The notes under the pieces are model-generated. The model was not told the DNA's origin. It was given only the letters and a program-made list of their open reading frames with translations, and did not search any database. DNA of 64,000 nucleotides, from NCBI RefSeq assembly GCF_007830595.1, contig NZ_VLLD01000006.1; one strand, given 5' to 3'. The translations under genes were made by a program, and so were the position numbers. This DNA comes from Treponema_B putidum (GTDB lineage Bacteria > Spirochaetota > Spirochaetia > Treponematales > Treponemataceae). Positions 15,113-23,829 of the stretch are shown one piece after another (the stretch's first letter is position 1; each line of letters begins with the position of its first letter).

Positions 15113-16728
15113 CTTAAAAGATTCTCCCTCTTTTTTAAGATTCTATCGGCATACATCATACAAATTAGACCGGCTGCAAAAGGTACTAACGCAAAAACAA
15201 AACTATCAAACAAGCTATAAGATTTTATGGGCGGTACTAAATTAAAAAGCCGGATAAGAAAAAATATTAAATTATAAAAACCGTTCAATAAAAAAGAAAA
15301 GATAAAGCCTGTAAAAGGAAATAAAACGGAAATAAAAACCGCTGCAAGCCCTAAAATTAAAAAGGCCGATATAAGAGGACTTATAACCACAGAAGCAATT
15401 ATACCTATCGGTGCTAAGACACCTATTTTACTTATTACAATAGGGGCTGTAAAAGTTTGAGCACCTATTGAAGCCGAAAGACTTCCGGATATTTTAGGAG
15501 GTATTTTTCCGTTCAAAATATCGGATACGGCACTTCCGAAAATCAGGATACCGGCCAAGGCACCGTAAGAAAGCATAAACCCAAGACTTAAAGCATCATC
15601 AGGTTTTACGGCAATATGAAAAATGAGCATTGCACATAAAACCGAAATCATAGGAGGTTTAAGACCTAAAGACTTTCCTACAATAATTAAAATCATCATA
15701 CCGAGGGCTCGGTTAAGAGACGGAGCGGCTCCTGCAAACCAAACAAAAAGTATAATCGAAATTAGAGAAAACTTTACCGCTAGACTTTTTTTTCCGAAGA
15801 TTGACCCCAGCTGGACGGCAGTTAAACTTACCAAAGAAACATGCATACCGGAAAGAGCCAAAACGTGAGCAAGCCCTGCATTTTTAAAGGCTTCCGAAAC
15901 AGGAAGAGCCAAAAAGTCCCTGTTTGCAGAAAGAAGAGCTAAAAGCAAGGCACCTGCACTTTCCCACCCTGATAATAGCCTCATAAGATAAAACCGTAAA
16001 AATGCTCTGAATCTTAAAATACCTGACATCCAGCCTAAAAATTCGGGAACGGATTTATCTCCAAAAAAGACTAAAGGACTTGCACCGTTTTTCTTTGCAC
16101 CGAAACGGCCTGAAGCTTCAAATATTACGCCTTTAGAAAAATTAGTTAAAGATTCTTTTCTGGAATCGGCCTTATAGGCGTCCTTGTAGGCGTCCTTATA
16201 CGCGGCCTTGTAGGCGGCCTGATCGGCAGTTTTATAAACCGAAATACCGTAAGCATTATTTTGTAATACCATCTCCGAAGGAAAAAATATCTTTATATTT
16301 CCGCTTGCAGAAAATTTAGATCCGTTTTTATAAGAAAGAGAAAGAATTTTAGCATTTGCAGCGTAATATTTTTCGCCTGCAGGGTAAGCTTCGCTTACAA
16401 GCACGGCTTTAAGTTTTTCAACCTTATTTAATTCGGCAAGGCTTAACGGTTCTGCATAGATAAAAAAAAGCTGCAAAGCTGCAAAACATCCTATAAAAAG
16501 ACCGGCAAATATAAAATGAGCCTTCTTTTTTAAGAAAAAAAGAATAAAAAATACGGTTAAAAAAAATAAAGTAAAAAAACTAAAAATAAAAAATACCGAA
16601 GATTCGGTAAAATTGCTTTCAATAAAGCATAAAAAGTAAAATGACAAAGCTGCCGCTGCAGCAGATGTTACAATAGGCTTTACAATAAAAAAATTGTAAA
16701 GATTTTTTAATTTTTTTTCATTTACCAC
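15109..16728 (-). CDS. ComEC/Rec2-family membrane channel, short form
   Basis: A 539-residue polytopic membrane protein. The competence domain is seen at LAHVLALSGMHVSLVSLTAV (about 285-305) and following helices. In naturally competent bacteria ComEC passes single-stranded DNA across the inner membrane. Here the C-terminal metallo-beta-lactamase domain of full-length ComEC (about 750 residues) is absent; the protein ends soon after the last membrane segment. An in-frame repeat (AAYK/DAYK units, about residues 167-187) sits in the N-terminal periplasmic part. It overlaps the upstream gene by seven bases. Confidence 0.85.
   Translation of the reverse strand: MVNEKKLKNLYNFFIVKPIVTSAAAAALSFYFLCFIESNFTESSVFFIFSFFTLFFLTVFFILFFLKKKAHFIFAGLFIGCFAALQLFFIYAEPLSLAELNKVEKLKAVLVSEAYPAGEKYYAANAKILSLSYKNGSKFSASGNIKIFFPSEMVLQNNAYGISVYKTADQAAYKAAYKDAYKDAYKADSRKESLTNFSKGVIFEASGRFGAKKNGASPLVFFGDKSVPEFLGWMSGILRFRAFLRFYLMRLLSGWESAGALLLALLSANRDFLALPVSEAFKNAGLAHVLALSGMHVSLVSLTAVQLGSIFGKKSLAVKFSLISIILFVWFAGAAPSLNRALGMMILIIVGKSLGLKPPMISVLCAMLIFHIAVKPDDALSLGFMLSYGALAGILIFGSAVSDILNGKIPPKISGSLSASIGAQTFTAPIVISKIGVLAPIGIIASVVISPLISAFLILGLAAVFISVLFPFTGFIFSFLLNGFYNLIFFLIRLFNLVPPIKSYSLFDSFVFALVPFAAGLICMMYADRILKKRENLLR
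16169..16228 (-). repeat. 12-base tandem repeat inside the ComEC-like gene
   Basis: Five 12-base units (consensus GCCTTGTAGGCG on plus) lie at 16169-16228 and encode repeated AYK(A/D) steps. The unit length is a multiple of three, so copy-number change would lengthen or shorten the protein without a frameshift. Confidence 0.85.
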
Positions 16729-17894
16729 TTTAACTCCTCTATGGCATTTCGAGAAGCTTGTTTAACCGTTTTAGAATAATTTAAGTATTCAACATACAAT
16801 AGATAGTCAAATGCGGTTTTATCACCAAGCTTTCTCAAAGCCGTAATTACACTGAGCACTAAGGGCTCATCGTATTGCTTTGTTTTTTCGGTTTCCGAAT
16901 TTAACACACCTAAAAATATTGACAAATTTTGCGAACATTCGATTGTACCTAAATTTCCCATACAATCGATTATCGAAATAAGCAGATCATTCACCCTATT
17001 AGTTGATTTACGCAAACCTTGAGCATAATAGAAAAATTTATTTACTTGCGGCGATGCCTTGCTCCACTTTAATTCAGATAAAACAGGCAAAGCCGCCTCA
17101 ATCAAATTTTCTGCACTCTCAGCATCTGCATCTTGTAGATTTTTAAGGCCGTAATCAACTATGAGCTCACTAATCCTTCCAAGTTCAGTACTATCAAGCC
17201 GCTTATTTTCTTTTGCCAATAAATACAGTGTCCATATATATTGTATGTTTTTTTCACCCGTTTTGGCTAAAATTTCATCAAAATAATTAAAAGAAATATT
17301 ATTTAATGCAGTTTTTACGGTATCTTTTAAGTTATCGCTTACAGGATAAAATAAAGTCTTAATTAAAATATTAAAAGAAGAAGGATCGGCAAAATTTCCT
17401 AAAACTTCGGCATAAACGCTTAAGAGATTTACGCTAAAAGTTTTTCCCGAAATCAAATCGGACAGCCCCGCCTCATAAAGAGAATTTAAATAATCCGTAA
17501 AAGCCGAATCTTGCTGAATAAGTCTACTCAAACTTTTTAAACAAGCAATTTGAAAGTCCTCATTTTCAACCGTAGAAAACAAATAGCGTATACTTCCGGA
17601 AGACTTTATTTCATTCAGCTCACCTAATTTTGTAACCGAGATTATTCCTATATTAAGCAATCTAGGATCATTTTTTAATATATCATAAGAATTCTTAACA
17701 TACTCCACTGCATCTTTATAAACCGGAATTAAGCCCTCATCTTCCGATTGTGAAATTGAACGCAAAATCATAAGTTTTACATCAATTCCTGCACTAATAA
17801 AATCTTTACGTAACTTTAACAGTTCTTCTTTATCCATGGAAAAAATAGAGCCGGCACAAAAAATTAAAAGAAAAACAAAAATAATCTTTTTCAT
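16722..17894 (-). CDS. Secreted helical-repeat (HEAT-like) treponemal protein
   Basis: The 390-residue protein has a signal peptide (MKKIIFVFLLIFCAGSIFS) and a mature part made almost entirely of predicted paired helices with periodic Leu, such as GSIRYLFSTVENEDFQIACL and DPSSFNILIKTLFYPVSDNL. The pattern fits HEAT/armadillo repeats, typical of scaffolding. There is no catalytic motif. It stands between a PilZ-domain gene (9 bases upstream) and the ComEC-like gene (7-base overlap), so it is part of that operon. Function unknown. Confidence 0.75.
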   Translation of the reverse strand: MKKIIFVFLLIFCAGSIFSMDKEELLKLRKDFISAGIDVKLMILRSISQSEDEGLIPVYKDAVEYVKNSYDILKNDPRLLNIGIISVTKLGELNEIKSSGSIRYLFSTVENEDFQIACLKSLSRLIQQDSAFTDYLNSLYEAGLSDLISGKTFSVNLLSVYAEVLGNFADPSSFNILIKTLFYPVSDNLKDTVKTALNNISFNYFDEILAKTGEKNIQYIWTLYLLAKENKRLDSTELGRISELIVDYGLKNLQDADAESAENLIEAALPVLSELKWSKASPQVNKFFYYAQGLRKSTNRVNDLLISIIDCMGNLGTIECSQNLSIFLGVLNSETEKTKQYDEPLVLSVITALRKLGDKTAFDYLLYVEYLNYSKTVKQASRNAIEELKW

Positions 17895-17903
17895 ACAGAA
17901 CCT

Positions 17904-19013
17904 TTACCTTCTTTCTTTCAAATCGTAGAGGACAGGATACTCCTCTTTTAAATTATCATTTAAAGAGTTATTATTTTCATCCTCTAAAATATTACTTAAA
18001 AAATCCGTATTATCATCATCAGCGATATTATATATGTAGGATAGAATAGCATTTTTCATTTTTTGATCTAAAAACTCGCATTGAAAATGAACCCTTGATT
18101 TATTCAAAGGCTGATCATAAATAAACCTTACTATTTTGCCGCACATTACAATCTCGGTATTTTTTAGCTTAAATTGCAGCTTCATACGGATTCCCTTTGC
18201 GGCCTTACCCTTTACATAGAACATAGCTCCATCCTCAGATATATCCTTTACGGTAGACTTTACACCGCCTTCAGTCTCATAGTTGGAATTATAAGGATCT
18301 CCTACACGCAGAGGAAACATTAAGCCTTCAATATTGCAGGAGGCTCTAACCGACTTTCTCTTTTGTGTGCGTACCATTTTTTTTGAGTGTCTAACATAGA
18401 TTTCTATATGGTCATCAATTTTTTGCGATTTTATAGCTTCCGACTGAAATACATATCCGGCATCATTTTGTTTCCAAAAATATACCTTTATTTCCTTATT
18501 TTGCCAATTTACCTTTTCTGCCCGTTCAGCAGATGCATCATAAAGAGCAAAAACCAATTTTTCTTTTGTATTTGCCGTAAGCTTACCGTAAACCGTTGTT
18601 TCTCGCGGAACAAAGAGAATACAAATCTGACCTATATAAATTTCATGTGTAGATTCCAGTCTTCTTTTTCTTTGTACCTCTTCCAACTCAATCTTTGTGC
18701 GGTAATCATAGAGCTTGTTAAGTAAAATTTGCATTTTTTGGGAAATGTCGGCATTCAGTTTATTTTCAATCTGGCGTGAAATAAATCTGATACATTCATC
18801 TAAGGCTGAAACCGACCAAAAAAGACGGGTTTTATCTTCAAGGCCTACATAATTAGCGGTACGCCACAACAGCAAAAGATTAGAAAATAAAAAGCCGCGA
18901 TCCTTTCCTTCAGTAAAAAAACGGATTAAAGCCAAAAGATGTCTTCCAGGAAGAGTAAATGATAGAGCAGCGAATAAAAGAAACAAAATTACAAAAACTA
19001 TAACAATATACAT
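17904..19013 (-). CDS. Membrane-anchored PilZ-domain protein
   Basis: The 369-residue protein has one N-terminal transmembrane helix, a cytoplasmic middle region and a PilZ domain at about residues 205-310. The c-di-GMP-binding motifs are visible: QKRKSVRASC (RxxxR type) and DISEDGAMFYV (D/N-x-S-x-x-G). It therefore probably responds to cyclic di-GMP, which controls motility in treponemes. I chose the ATG at 19013, because an AAAGAGAT stretch precedes it; the ATG at 19040 has nothing suitable. The tail is acidic and Asn-rich. Confidence 0.85.
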   Translation of the reverse strand: MYIVIVFVILFLLFAALSFTLPGRHLLALIRFFTEGKDRGFLFSNLLLLWRTANYVGLEDKTRLFWSVSALDECIRFISRQIENKLNADISQKMQILLNKLYDYRTKIELEEVQRKRRLESTHEIYIGQICILFVPRETTVYGKLTANTKEKLVFALYDASAERAEKVNWQNKEIKVYFWKQNDAGYVFQSEAIKSQKIDDHIEIYVRHSKKMVRTQKRKSVRASCNIEGLMFPLRVGDPYNSNYETEGGVKSTVKDISEDGAMFYVKGKAAKGIRMKLQFKLKNTEIVMCGKIVRFIYDQPLNKSRVHFQCEFLDQKMKNAILSYIYNIADDDNTDFLSNILEDENNNSLNDNLKEEYPVLYDLKERR

Positions 19014-19035
19014 ACTTATCTCTTTGTGATATAAT
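19007..19035 (+). promoter_or_regulatory. Possible promoter for a leaderless CPBP-protease transcript
   Basis: TATAAT (19030-19035) lies 10 bases before the ATG at 19046, so transcription would start about 4 bases before it. A partial -35 match (TATACA, 19007-19012) is 17 bases upstream. No ribosome-binding site is present. Confidence 0.45.
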
Positions 19036-19045
19036 ACCATAAATT

Positions 19046-19540
19046 ATGTGTTTTGATAAGAAGAGTATAAGAATTTTATTGGAATTTATCTTCATTTTCA
19101 CCGTTTTTGTTATCCCTCCAATGTTAAACACTAGAGCCTTTATTCCTCCGAATAAGCCGGAAGGTTTTTTTTATAGTTTAATCTTTATATCAAAAATAGT
19201 TTTTTTTGCAGCCTATGAAGAAATTCTATACCGAATATATTTACCCTATAGGATAAAAAGCCTTTACGGGCAAAGAGCCCATACCATTAAGTATTGCTTT
19301 TGGAGTTCAGAAATTTTTCCCATAATTTTTTTTGCACTGGCTCATAGGTATTTGGGTTTTCTTAATGTGCTTTATGCTATGGCAGCAGGTATAATTTTTA
19401 GAATCTTATACGTTCTTATACAAAAAAAATTCGGCACCAAATACAGTCCGGCAAGAGCAAGCATAACAGCGGCTGTTTGCGTTATATTTATACACTCCGT
19501 TCACAACTGCATCATCTATCTTTTGATTTTTAAAGGATAA
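19046..19540 (+). CDS. CPBP-family intramembrane glutamic endopeptidase
   Basis: The 164-residue integral membrane protein carries the three CPBP motifs: YEEILYRIYLP (EExxxR, about 57), FALAHRYLGFLN (His, about 96) and HSVHN (about 150). Family members (Rce1 and Abi types) cleave prenylated or membrane proteins; bacterial ones often serve in surface display or bacteriocin immunity. It is alone on plus, divergent from the PilZ gene, and its 3' end overlaps the convergent DUF115 gene by 11 bases. Substrate unknown. Confidence 0.85.
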   Translation: MCFDKKSIRILLEFIFIFTVFVIPPMLNTRAFIPPNKPEGFFYSLIFISKIVFFAAYEEILYRIYLPYRIKSLYGQRAHTIKYCFWSSEIFPIIFFALAHRYLGFLNVLYAMAAGIIFRILYVLIQKKFGTKYSPARASITAAVCVIFIHSVHNCIIYLLIFKG

Positions 19541-21449
19541 ATGAAATTGAAATGGCACAGGCTTCATATATGTTTTTATATATTAAAAAATTTTCTTCAT
19601 AAACGGAGGTAAAAGATTTACTCTGAGGAGGCTTATTTAAATCTTCATCAAGCAAAAGATCAAAGCCTATTATGACATTTGTCTTATTGGTTCTTATTTT
19701 TTCATCGATAAGGTTTAAGTTTTCTATACTTTTGTTTATAATAGAATCTTCAAGAGGCTTTCCGTTTTTTAAAGGACTTAGGATATTTCGGCATATATCC
19801 ATACCATCCCTTGCAAGTTTCATGGTTTTGTCCAAATCAAGGCTTAATTCTTTTAAGGCAGCCGAAAGGCTTTGAGAACTAAAGCTATCTTCTTTATGAG
19901 AAAATAAGTTAGACAAAGGACTTATTTTCTCGATTTTTATTTTTTTTGAAAGAAGCGACGCTTTTGCTTTAATTAAAAATTCTTCAACACTTAAGGGCGG
20001 CATATTCGTTATTTTTAAGCCCTGCGGTAAAAGATTATAAGTTTTAACACTAGGAAATTCGGCAATCTTACTTTCAAACCACCAAGCATACATCTCCATT
20101 CTTTTGTCGCTTAACACCTTTCCAATATAGCCTTCCTTTAATTGGGGCGAGGCGGAATAAAGGCTTAGATGAGAGGCCGTTTCCGAAGGAAAAAAACGGT
20201 TTGAAAAAGCATTTACATCTTCTTCAAAGCGGCTCCCTTTAAAATGGGTTTGAAAATCGGGAAAGGCTAAATCGAGGCCGGCAAAAATAATTTCAGGACA
20301 GCCCAATATCCTTGCAAAATCCCAGCAAGCCGTTGCAACGGAACCGCCTGTAACAAGCTTCCCCTTTTCGCCTATAGCTTTTTCTATATATTGAGCGAGA
20401 GGAAACATAGAAGTGCATAAAAACTTGGCTCTTGTTTTAAGACGAAAAACGGCCGGATATACGGAAGACTCGGTAATAAGAATAGAATCCGATATATCAA
20501 GGTCTGCCAGATGAAGATAGTTCCAATATTGAGCATCCATCAAAAGAATAAAGTCCGGGTTTATTCCCCTCCTAAGACAGGCCCTAACTGCCGTATCGGC
20601 TGAAATGATAATGAACTTATCTTCATTTTCTTTTACAAGATTTATCGTGTTATCCAAGCCGGGTCCGGCAGCAATTATTACACAAGGATAAGAATTAAAA
20701 AGATTTTTTAGGTGCAAAATACCGGGAAGATTTTCAACTTGAGTTTTGTTTTTAAAAAAATTTTTAAGCCAAAGTTTTCCGAATTTCTTTAAGGTATTCT
20801 TGTTTAAATTTGTCTTTTCATTTCTCCGCTTTTTTAAGGCCTCAAATTCAAAAAACCAAGAAGAACTTACATCAATCAAAGGCTGAATTTTAAAAGCGGG
20901 AATATCAAAAAAAGATTTGCTTTCAAAAAAATCCAACACATCTTTCGGATAAAGACCTAAAAGAAGTATAAGATTTTCGTGCATAAAAAAATCATCCAAG
21001 GGGCGGCTCTGCAAAAAAAGAAAAAAAACAAAAAGGTCGGGCTCAATTATAATCAAAGAAGACTTAGGATTTTTCTTTGCATAAAGCTCTTGAGTATAAC
21101 CCAAACCAAGACCGTAAAAAACACAAGAGCTTTTAGCCTTTTTATCTTTAAAAAAATCAATGGATATATTTTTTTCGGCCTCGCTTATAGGATTATATTT
21201 TGAATGAAGATATTTTCCGTTTATGCGTGCAGTAAAAATCTTTTTATCTTTTTCTTTTAATTTTGCTTCTTCGAGATAATAGCTTTCAGGAATTCTTTCG
21301 GCAAATTGTTTAATACCGATTTCGGAGTCAAGGCCCAAGGCAGCAGAGAGCTCAGGAAACCGACGAGAAAAAAGTTCCGCATTATGAAAAAGATTCTTGT
21401 ATAAAATTTCACGATTACCGGCGTTTTCTTTATTCAAGAGTGAGCTCAA
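19530..21449 (-). CDS. DUF115/MptE-like (Maf-type) protein, candidate glycosyltransferase
   Basis: The 639-residue protein has an N-terminal region with HSKYNPISEAEK (about 80-91), then CVFYGLGLGYTQELYAK, and a central DUF115 domain starting at CVIIAAGPGLDNTINLVKEN (about 250) with ISADTAVRACLRRGINPDF and FAGLDLAFPDFQTH. DUF115 includes Maf motility-associated factors that transfer nonulosonic-acid sugars to flagellin, and an archaeal pterin kinase. In a glycosylated-flagellin treponeme the Maf role is more likely, but this is inference. The start overlaps the PBP gene by 20 bases. Two further copies are at 32154-35227. Confidence 0.8.
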   Translation of the reverse strand: MSSLLNKENAGNREILYKNLFHNAELFSRRFPELSAALGLDSEIGIKQFAERIPESYYLEEAKLKEKDKKIFTARINGKYLHSKYNPISEAEKNISIDFFKDKKAKSSCVFYGLGLGYTQELYAKKNPKSSLIIIEPDLFVFFLFLQSRPLDDFFMHENLILLLGLYPKDVLDFFESKSFFDIPAFKIQPLIDVSSSWFFEFEALKKRRNEKTNLNKNTLKKFGKLWLKNFFKNKTQVENLPGILHLKNLFNSYPCVIIAAGPGLDNTINLVKENEDKFIIISADTAVRACLRRGINPDFILLMDAQYWNYLHLADLDISDSILITESSVYPAVFRLKTRAKFLCTSMFPLAQYIEKAIGEKGKLVTGGSVATACWDFARILGCPEIIFAGLDLAFPDFQTHFKGSRFEEDVNAFSNRFFPSETASHLSLYSASPQLKEGYIGKVLSDKRMEMYAWWFESKIAEFPSVKTYNLLPQGLKITNMPPLSVEEFLIKAKASLLSKKIKIEKISPLSNLFSHKEDSFSSQSLSAALKELSLDLDKTMKLARDGMDICRNILSPLKNGKPLEDSIINKSIENLNLIDEKIRTNKTNVIIGFDLLLDEDLNKPPQSKSFTSVYEENFLIYKNIYEACAISISFIL

Positions 21450-23292
21450 TTTTCATTCCTTTTTTAAGGGGGGTACCGGGAGGAGGAGTTTGAGACACTA
21501 CATAGCCGTCACCTGTAATTTTTACCGAAAAGTCTTTTTGCAAAAGAAGCTCAAGTAAGAGCTTTTTGGGAACTCCAGTTAGGTCGGGCATCTTATCTTT
21601 TAAGACAACAGGTTTATTCTCGCTTATGGGAATCCGTCCGGTGTGTTCAACGGTGGGAGCATTTTCCCTTGCAAGCCCGAGATAATCTATAATTTCATTC
21701 GAAGCCTCTGAAATTGCCGGAGCTGCAATAACGGATCCGTATATTTGCCCGACAGGCTTTATAACAGCCGTATATAAAATAATCTTTGGGTCATCAGCCG
21801 GAAAAATTCCTATACAGCTTGAAATAAAATCGGTCTTACTGTAGCCCCCGCCCTTCTCGTTTGCCATCTGTGCGGTTCCGGTTTTTACGGCAATTGGAAC
21901 ACCGTTAATGGATGCCCTCCAAGCTATTCCCTCTATGGAACCTGTCCTCATATAGCTTAAAAGCAGCTCGGCATTTTTTTCGGATATAACCTTGTTTAAA
22001 ACCGAGGGCTTATGAAGATAGACGATGTTTCCTTCCTTGTCGGCAACCTTTGAAATAAGAGAAAGGCGCAAAGTGGAACCTTTATTGGTAAAGGCCGTTG
22101 CAGCCTCAACCAGCTGCAACGCTGAAACTCCGATTTCCTGTCCTATAGCAATTGTGTGCTTTGTGCGGATAGACCAATTTTGAGGGTCGGCAAGAAGACC
22201 AGCCGTTTCTCCGGGAAGTTCTACATTGGTTTTAGAGCCGAAACCGAAAAGTTTAATCTTTTCATAAAAAGCATTTTTTTCGGTAATATCGGCAATTTGA
22301 GCAGTCGCATCATTACATGAAAGGCGGATTACATCTCGCGGACTTACCCTTCCATGGGGCTTTAAACAGGTAATGGGCTTTACATTGGGCCTATTAAATT
22401 CAAAAAGAGCATTACAGTCATAAATATCCCCATCCTTAGTAGTGCCCAGCTCTAAGAATGCCGCCATAGAAAATATCTTAAAAACCGATCCCGGTTCATA
22501 GACGTAGTTTGCAGGACGGTCAAAACGCTGTTCAGGAGTGCTTTCGGTAAATTTTGCAAGAGAAGCGGAAGGGGAATTTACATAGGCGAGGATTTCTCCG
22601 GTCTTTGCATCAACTGCAAGAAAAACAGCAGATTGAGCCTTTGTTTCTTCCATCATTTTAGATGTAATTTTTTCAAGAATGTATTGAATGTTTCCGTCTA
22701 TGCTAAGGTAAACATCGTACCCCTTGCCCGTATAGCCCTTTGTTTCTGGCGGAGGAGAAAGAATATTTTGAAGGGAGTATTCTACTCCTGTTTTTCCTCT
22801 TCCGTCATCGCCTAAAAAACCTACAACCGTTGAAGCTAAGGTATTTTCGGGATAGGTCCGGTTAAATACGGACTCAAACCTAATACCGCTTAATTTATTT
22901 TCATCTATAACGGTTTTAACCAAATCCCTTTCACTTTCGCTCATTCTTTTTTTTAAATATAAAAAATTTGATTTGGAATCTTGAATTTTTTCTAAGAGCT
23001 CGGATTCGTTTTGCATTAAAACGGGGGATAAGGCCTTTGCCGCTTCGGCAGGATTTTTCATCAGAGTCTTATCGGCATAAAGATTATAGATAGTTGTCTG
23101 AACCGCAAGGATTTTTTTATTTCTGTCATATATAGTCCCCCTTTCGGTCGAAACCTTAGGAGTAATCACTATAGGTTCTTTCATTATCATGTACTTTGCA
23201 AACTGTAATATAAGCAAAATGACAAAAATAATTACAAAACTTATAAAAACCCAAAACCGAGGCCTTGAAATAAACCTATCTACTTCTTCCAT
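21430..23292 (-). CDS. Penicillin-binding protein (FtsI/SpoVD-type transpeptidase) with PASTA domain
   Basis: The 620-residue protein has one N-terminal transmembrane helix (about 13-32), a dimerisation domain (VSTERGTIYDRNKK) and a transpeptidase domain with all three motifs: SVFK (EPGSVFKIFS), SCN (LSCNDATAQ) and KTGTAQ. A C-terminal PASTA domain (DLTGVPKKLLLELLLQ to PPGTPLKKG) is typical of class B PBPs acting in division. It cross-links peptidoglycan. It overlaps lepB by 13 bases and the DUF115 gene by 20, so the run is tightly coupled. Division versus sporulation-type subfamily is not decided here. Confidence 0.92.
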   Translation of the reverse strand: MEEVDRFISRPRFWVFISFVIIFVILLILQFAKYMIMKEPIVITPKVSTERGTIYDRNKKILAVQTTIYNLYADKTLMKNPAEAAKALSPVLMQNESELLEKIQDSKSNFLYLKKRMSESERDLVKTVIDENKLSGIRFESVFNRTYPENTLASTVVGFLGDDGRGKTGVEYSLQNILSPPPETKGYTGKGYDVYLSIDGNIQYILEKITSKMMEETKAQSAVFLAVDAKTGEILAYVNSPSASLAKFTESTPEQRFDRPANYVYEPGSVFKIFSMAAFLELGTTKDGDIYDCNALFEFNRPNVKPITCLKPHGRVSPRDVIRLSCNDATAQIADITEKNAFYEKIKLFGFGSKTNVELPGETAGLLADPQNWSIRTKHTIAIGQEIGVSALQLVEAATAFTNKGSTLRLSLISKVADKEGNIVYLHKPSVLNKVISEKNAELLLSYMRTGSIEGIAWRASINGVPIAVKTGTAQMANEKGGGYSKTDFISSCIGIFPADDPKIILYTAVIKPVGQIYGSVIAAPAISEASNEIIDYLGLARENAPTVEHTGRIPISENKPVVLKDKMPDLTGVPKKLLLELLLQKDFSVKITGDGYVVSQTPPPGTPLKKGMKIELTLE

Positions 23293-23816
23293 ATAAAAAC
23301 CTTACCGTAAATACCGTCAGCCGCAACAAAACCGTAATCGCGGGAATCATAAGATTCTTTTAGATTATCGCCCAAGGCTAAAACATAGCCCGCCGGAACC
23401 CGCACTTTTTTTTCATCGGACATACCGCCTAAATTGCGGAATTGTACAGCCGTTAAAGGTATATCTTTTCCGGAAACCTTCATCGAATAATCGTAATTGT
23501 ACCCTAATTTTTTAGAAAATTCTATAGGTTCTTCCGAAATAGCTAAGCATCTTTTTACGGTAAAATGCCCGTCTTTTAGGTACACGATTATGTCGCCGCT
23601 TTTAGGCCTTGCCCAACGGAAAATATACTTATTCTTTAAAGGATGTTTTATACCGTAAGCAGCCTTAAAAATCAATACATAGTTTCCGGCTTTTAAAGAA
23701 GGCTCCATAGAAGTGCCTGAAATCTTCTTTACATCAAAAACACAGGCTTTGATAAAAGCAAAAAAAAGTATAATGGAAAAAAAATAAAAGAGTTTTCTTT
23801 TAGTTTTTTTTAACAC
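23280..23816 (-). CDS. lepB: Signal peptidase I
   Basis: A type I signal peptidase that removes signal peptides from exported proteins. The 178-residue protein has one N-terminal transmembrane segment, the Ser motif SGTSMEPSLKAG (about 33-44), the Lys motif HFTVKRCLA (about 83-91) and the substrate-groove box ALGDNLKESYDSRDYG. The length is short, as in Gram-positive-like forms. The start is probably GTG at 23816. It overlaps the downstream PBP gene by 13 bases. Confidence 0.94.
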   Translation of the reverse strand: MLKKTKRKLFYFFSIILFFAFIKACVFDVKKISGTSMEPSLKAGNYVLIFKAAYGIKHPLKNKYIFRWARPKSGDIIVYLKDGHFTVKRCLAISEEPIEFSKKLGYNYDYSMKVSGKDIPLTAVQFRNLGGMSDEKKVRVPAGYVLALGDNLKESYDSRDYGFVAADGIYGKVFIWKK

Positions 23817-23829
23817 CTTTAGCCTTAAC

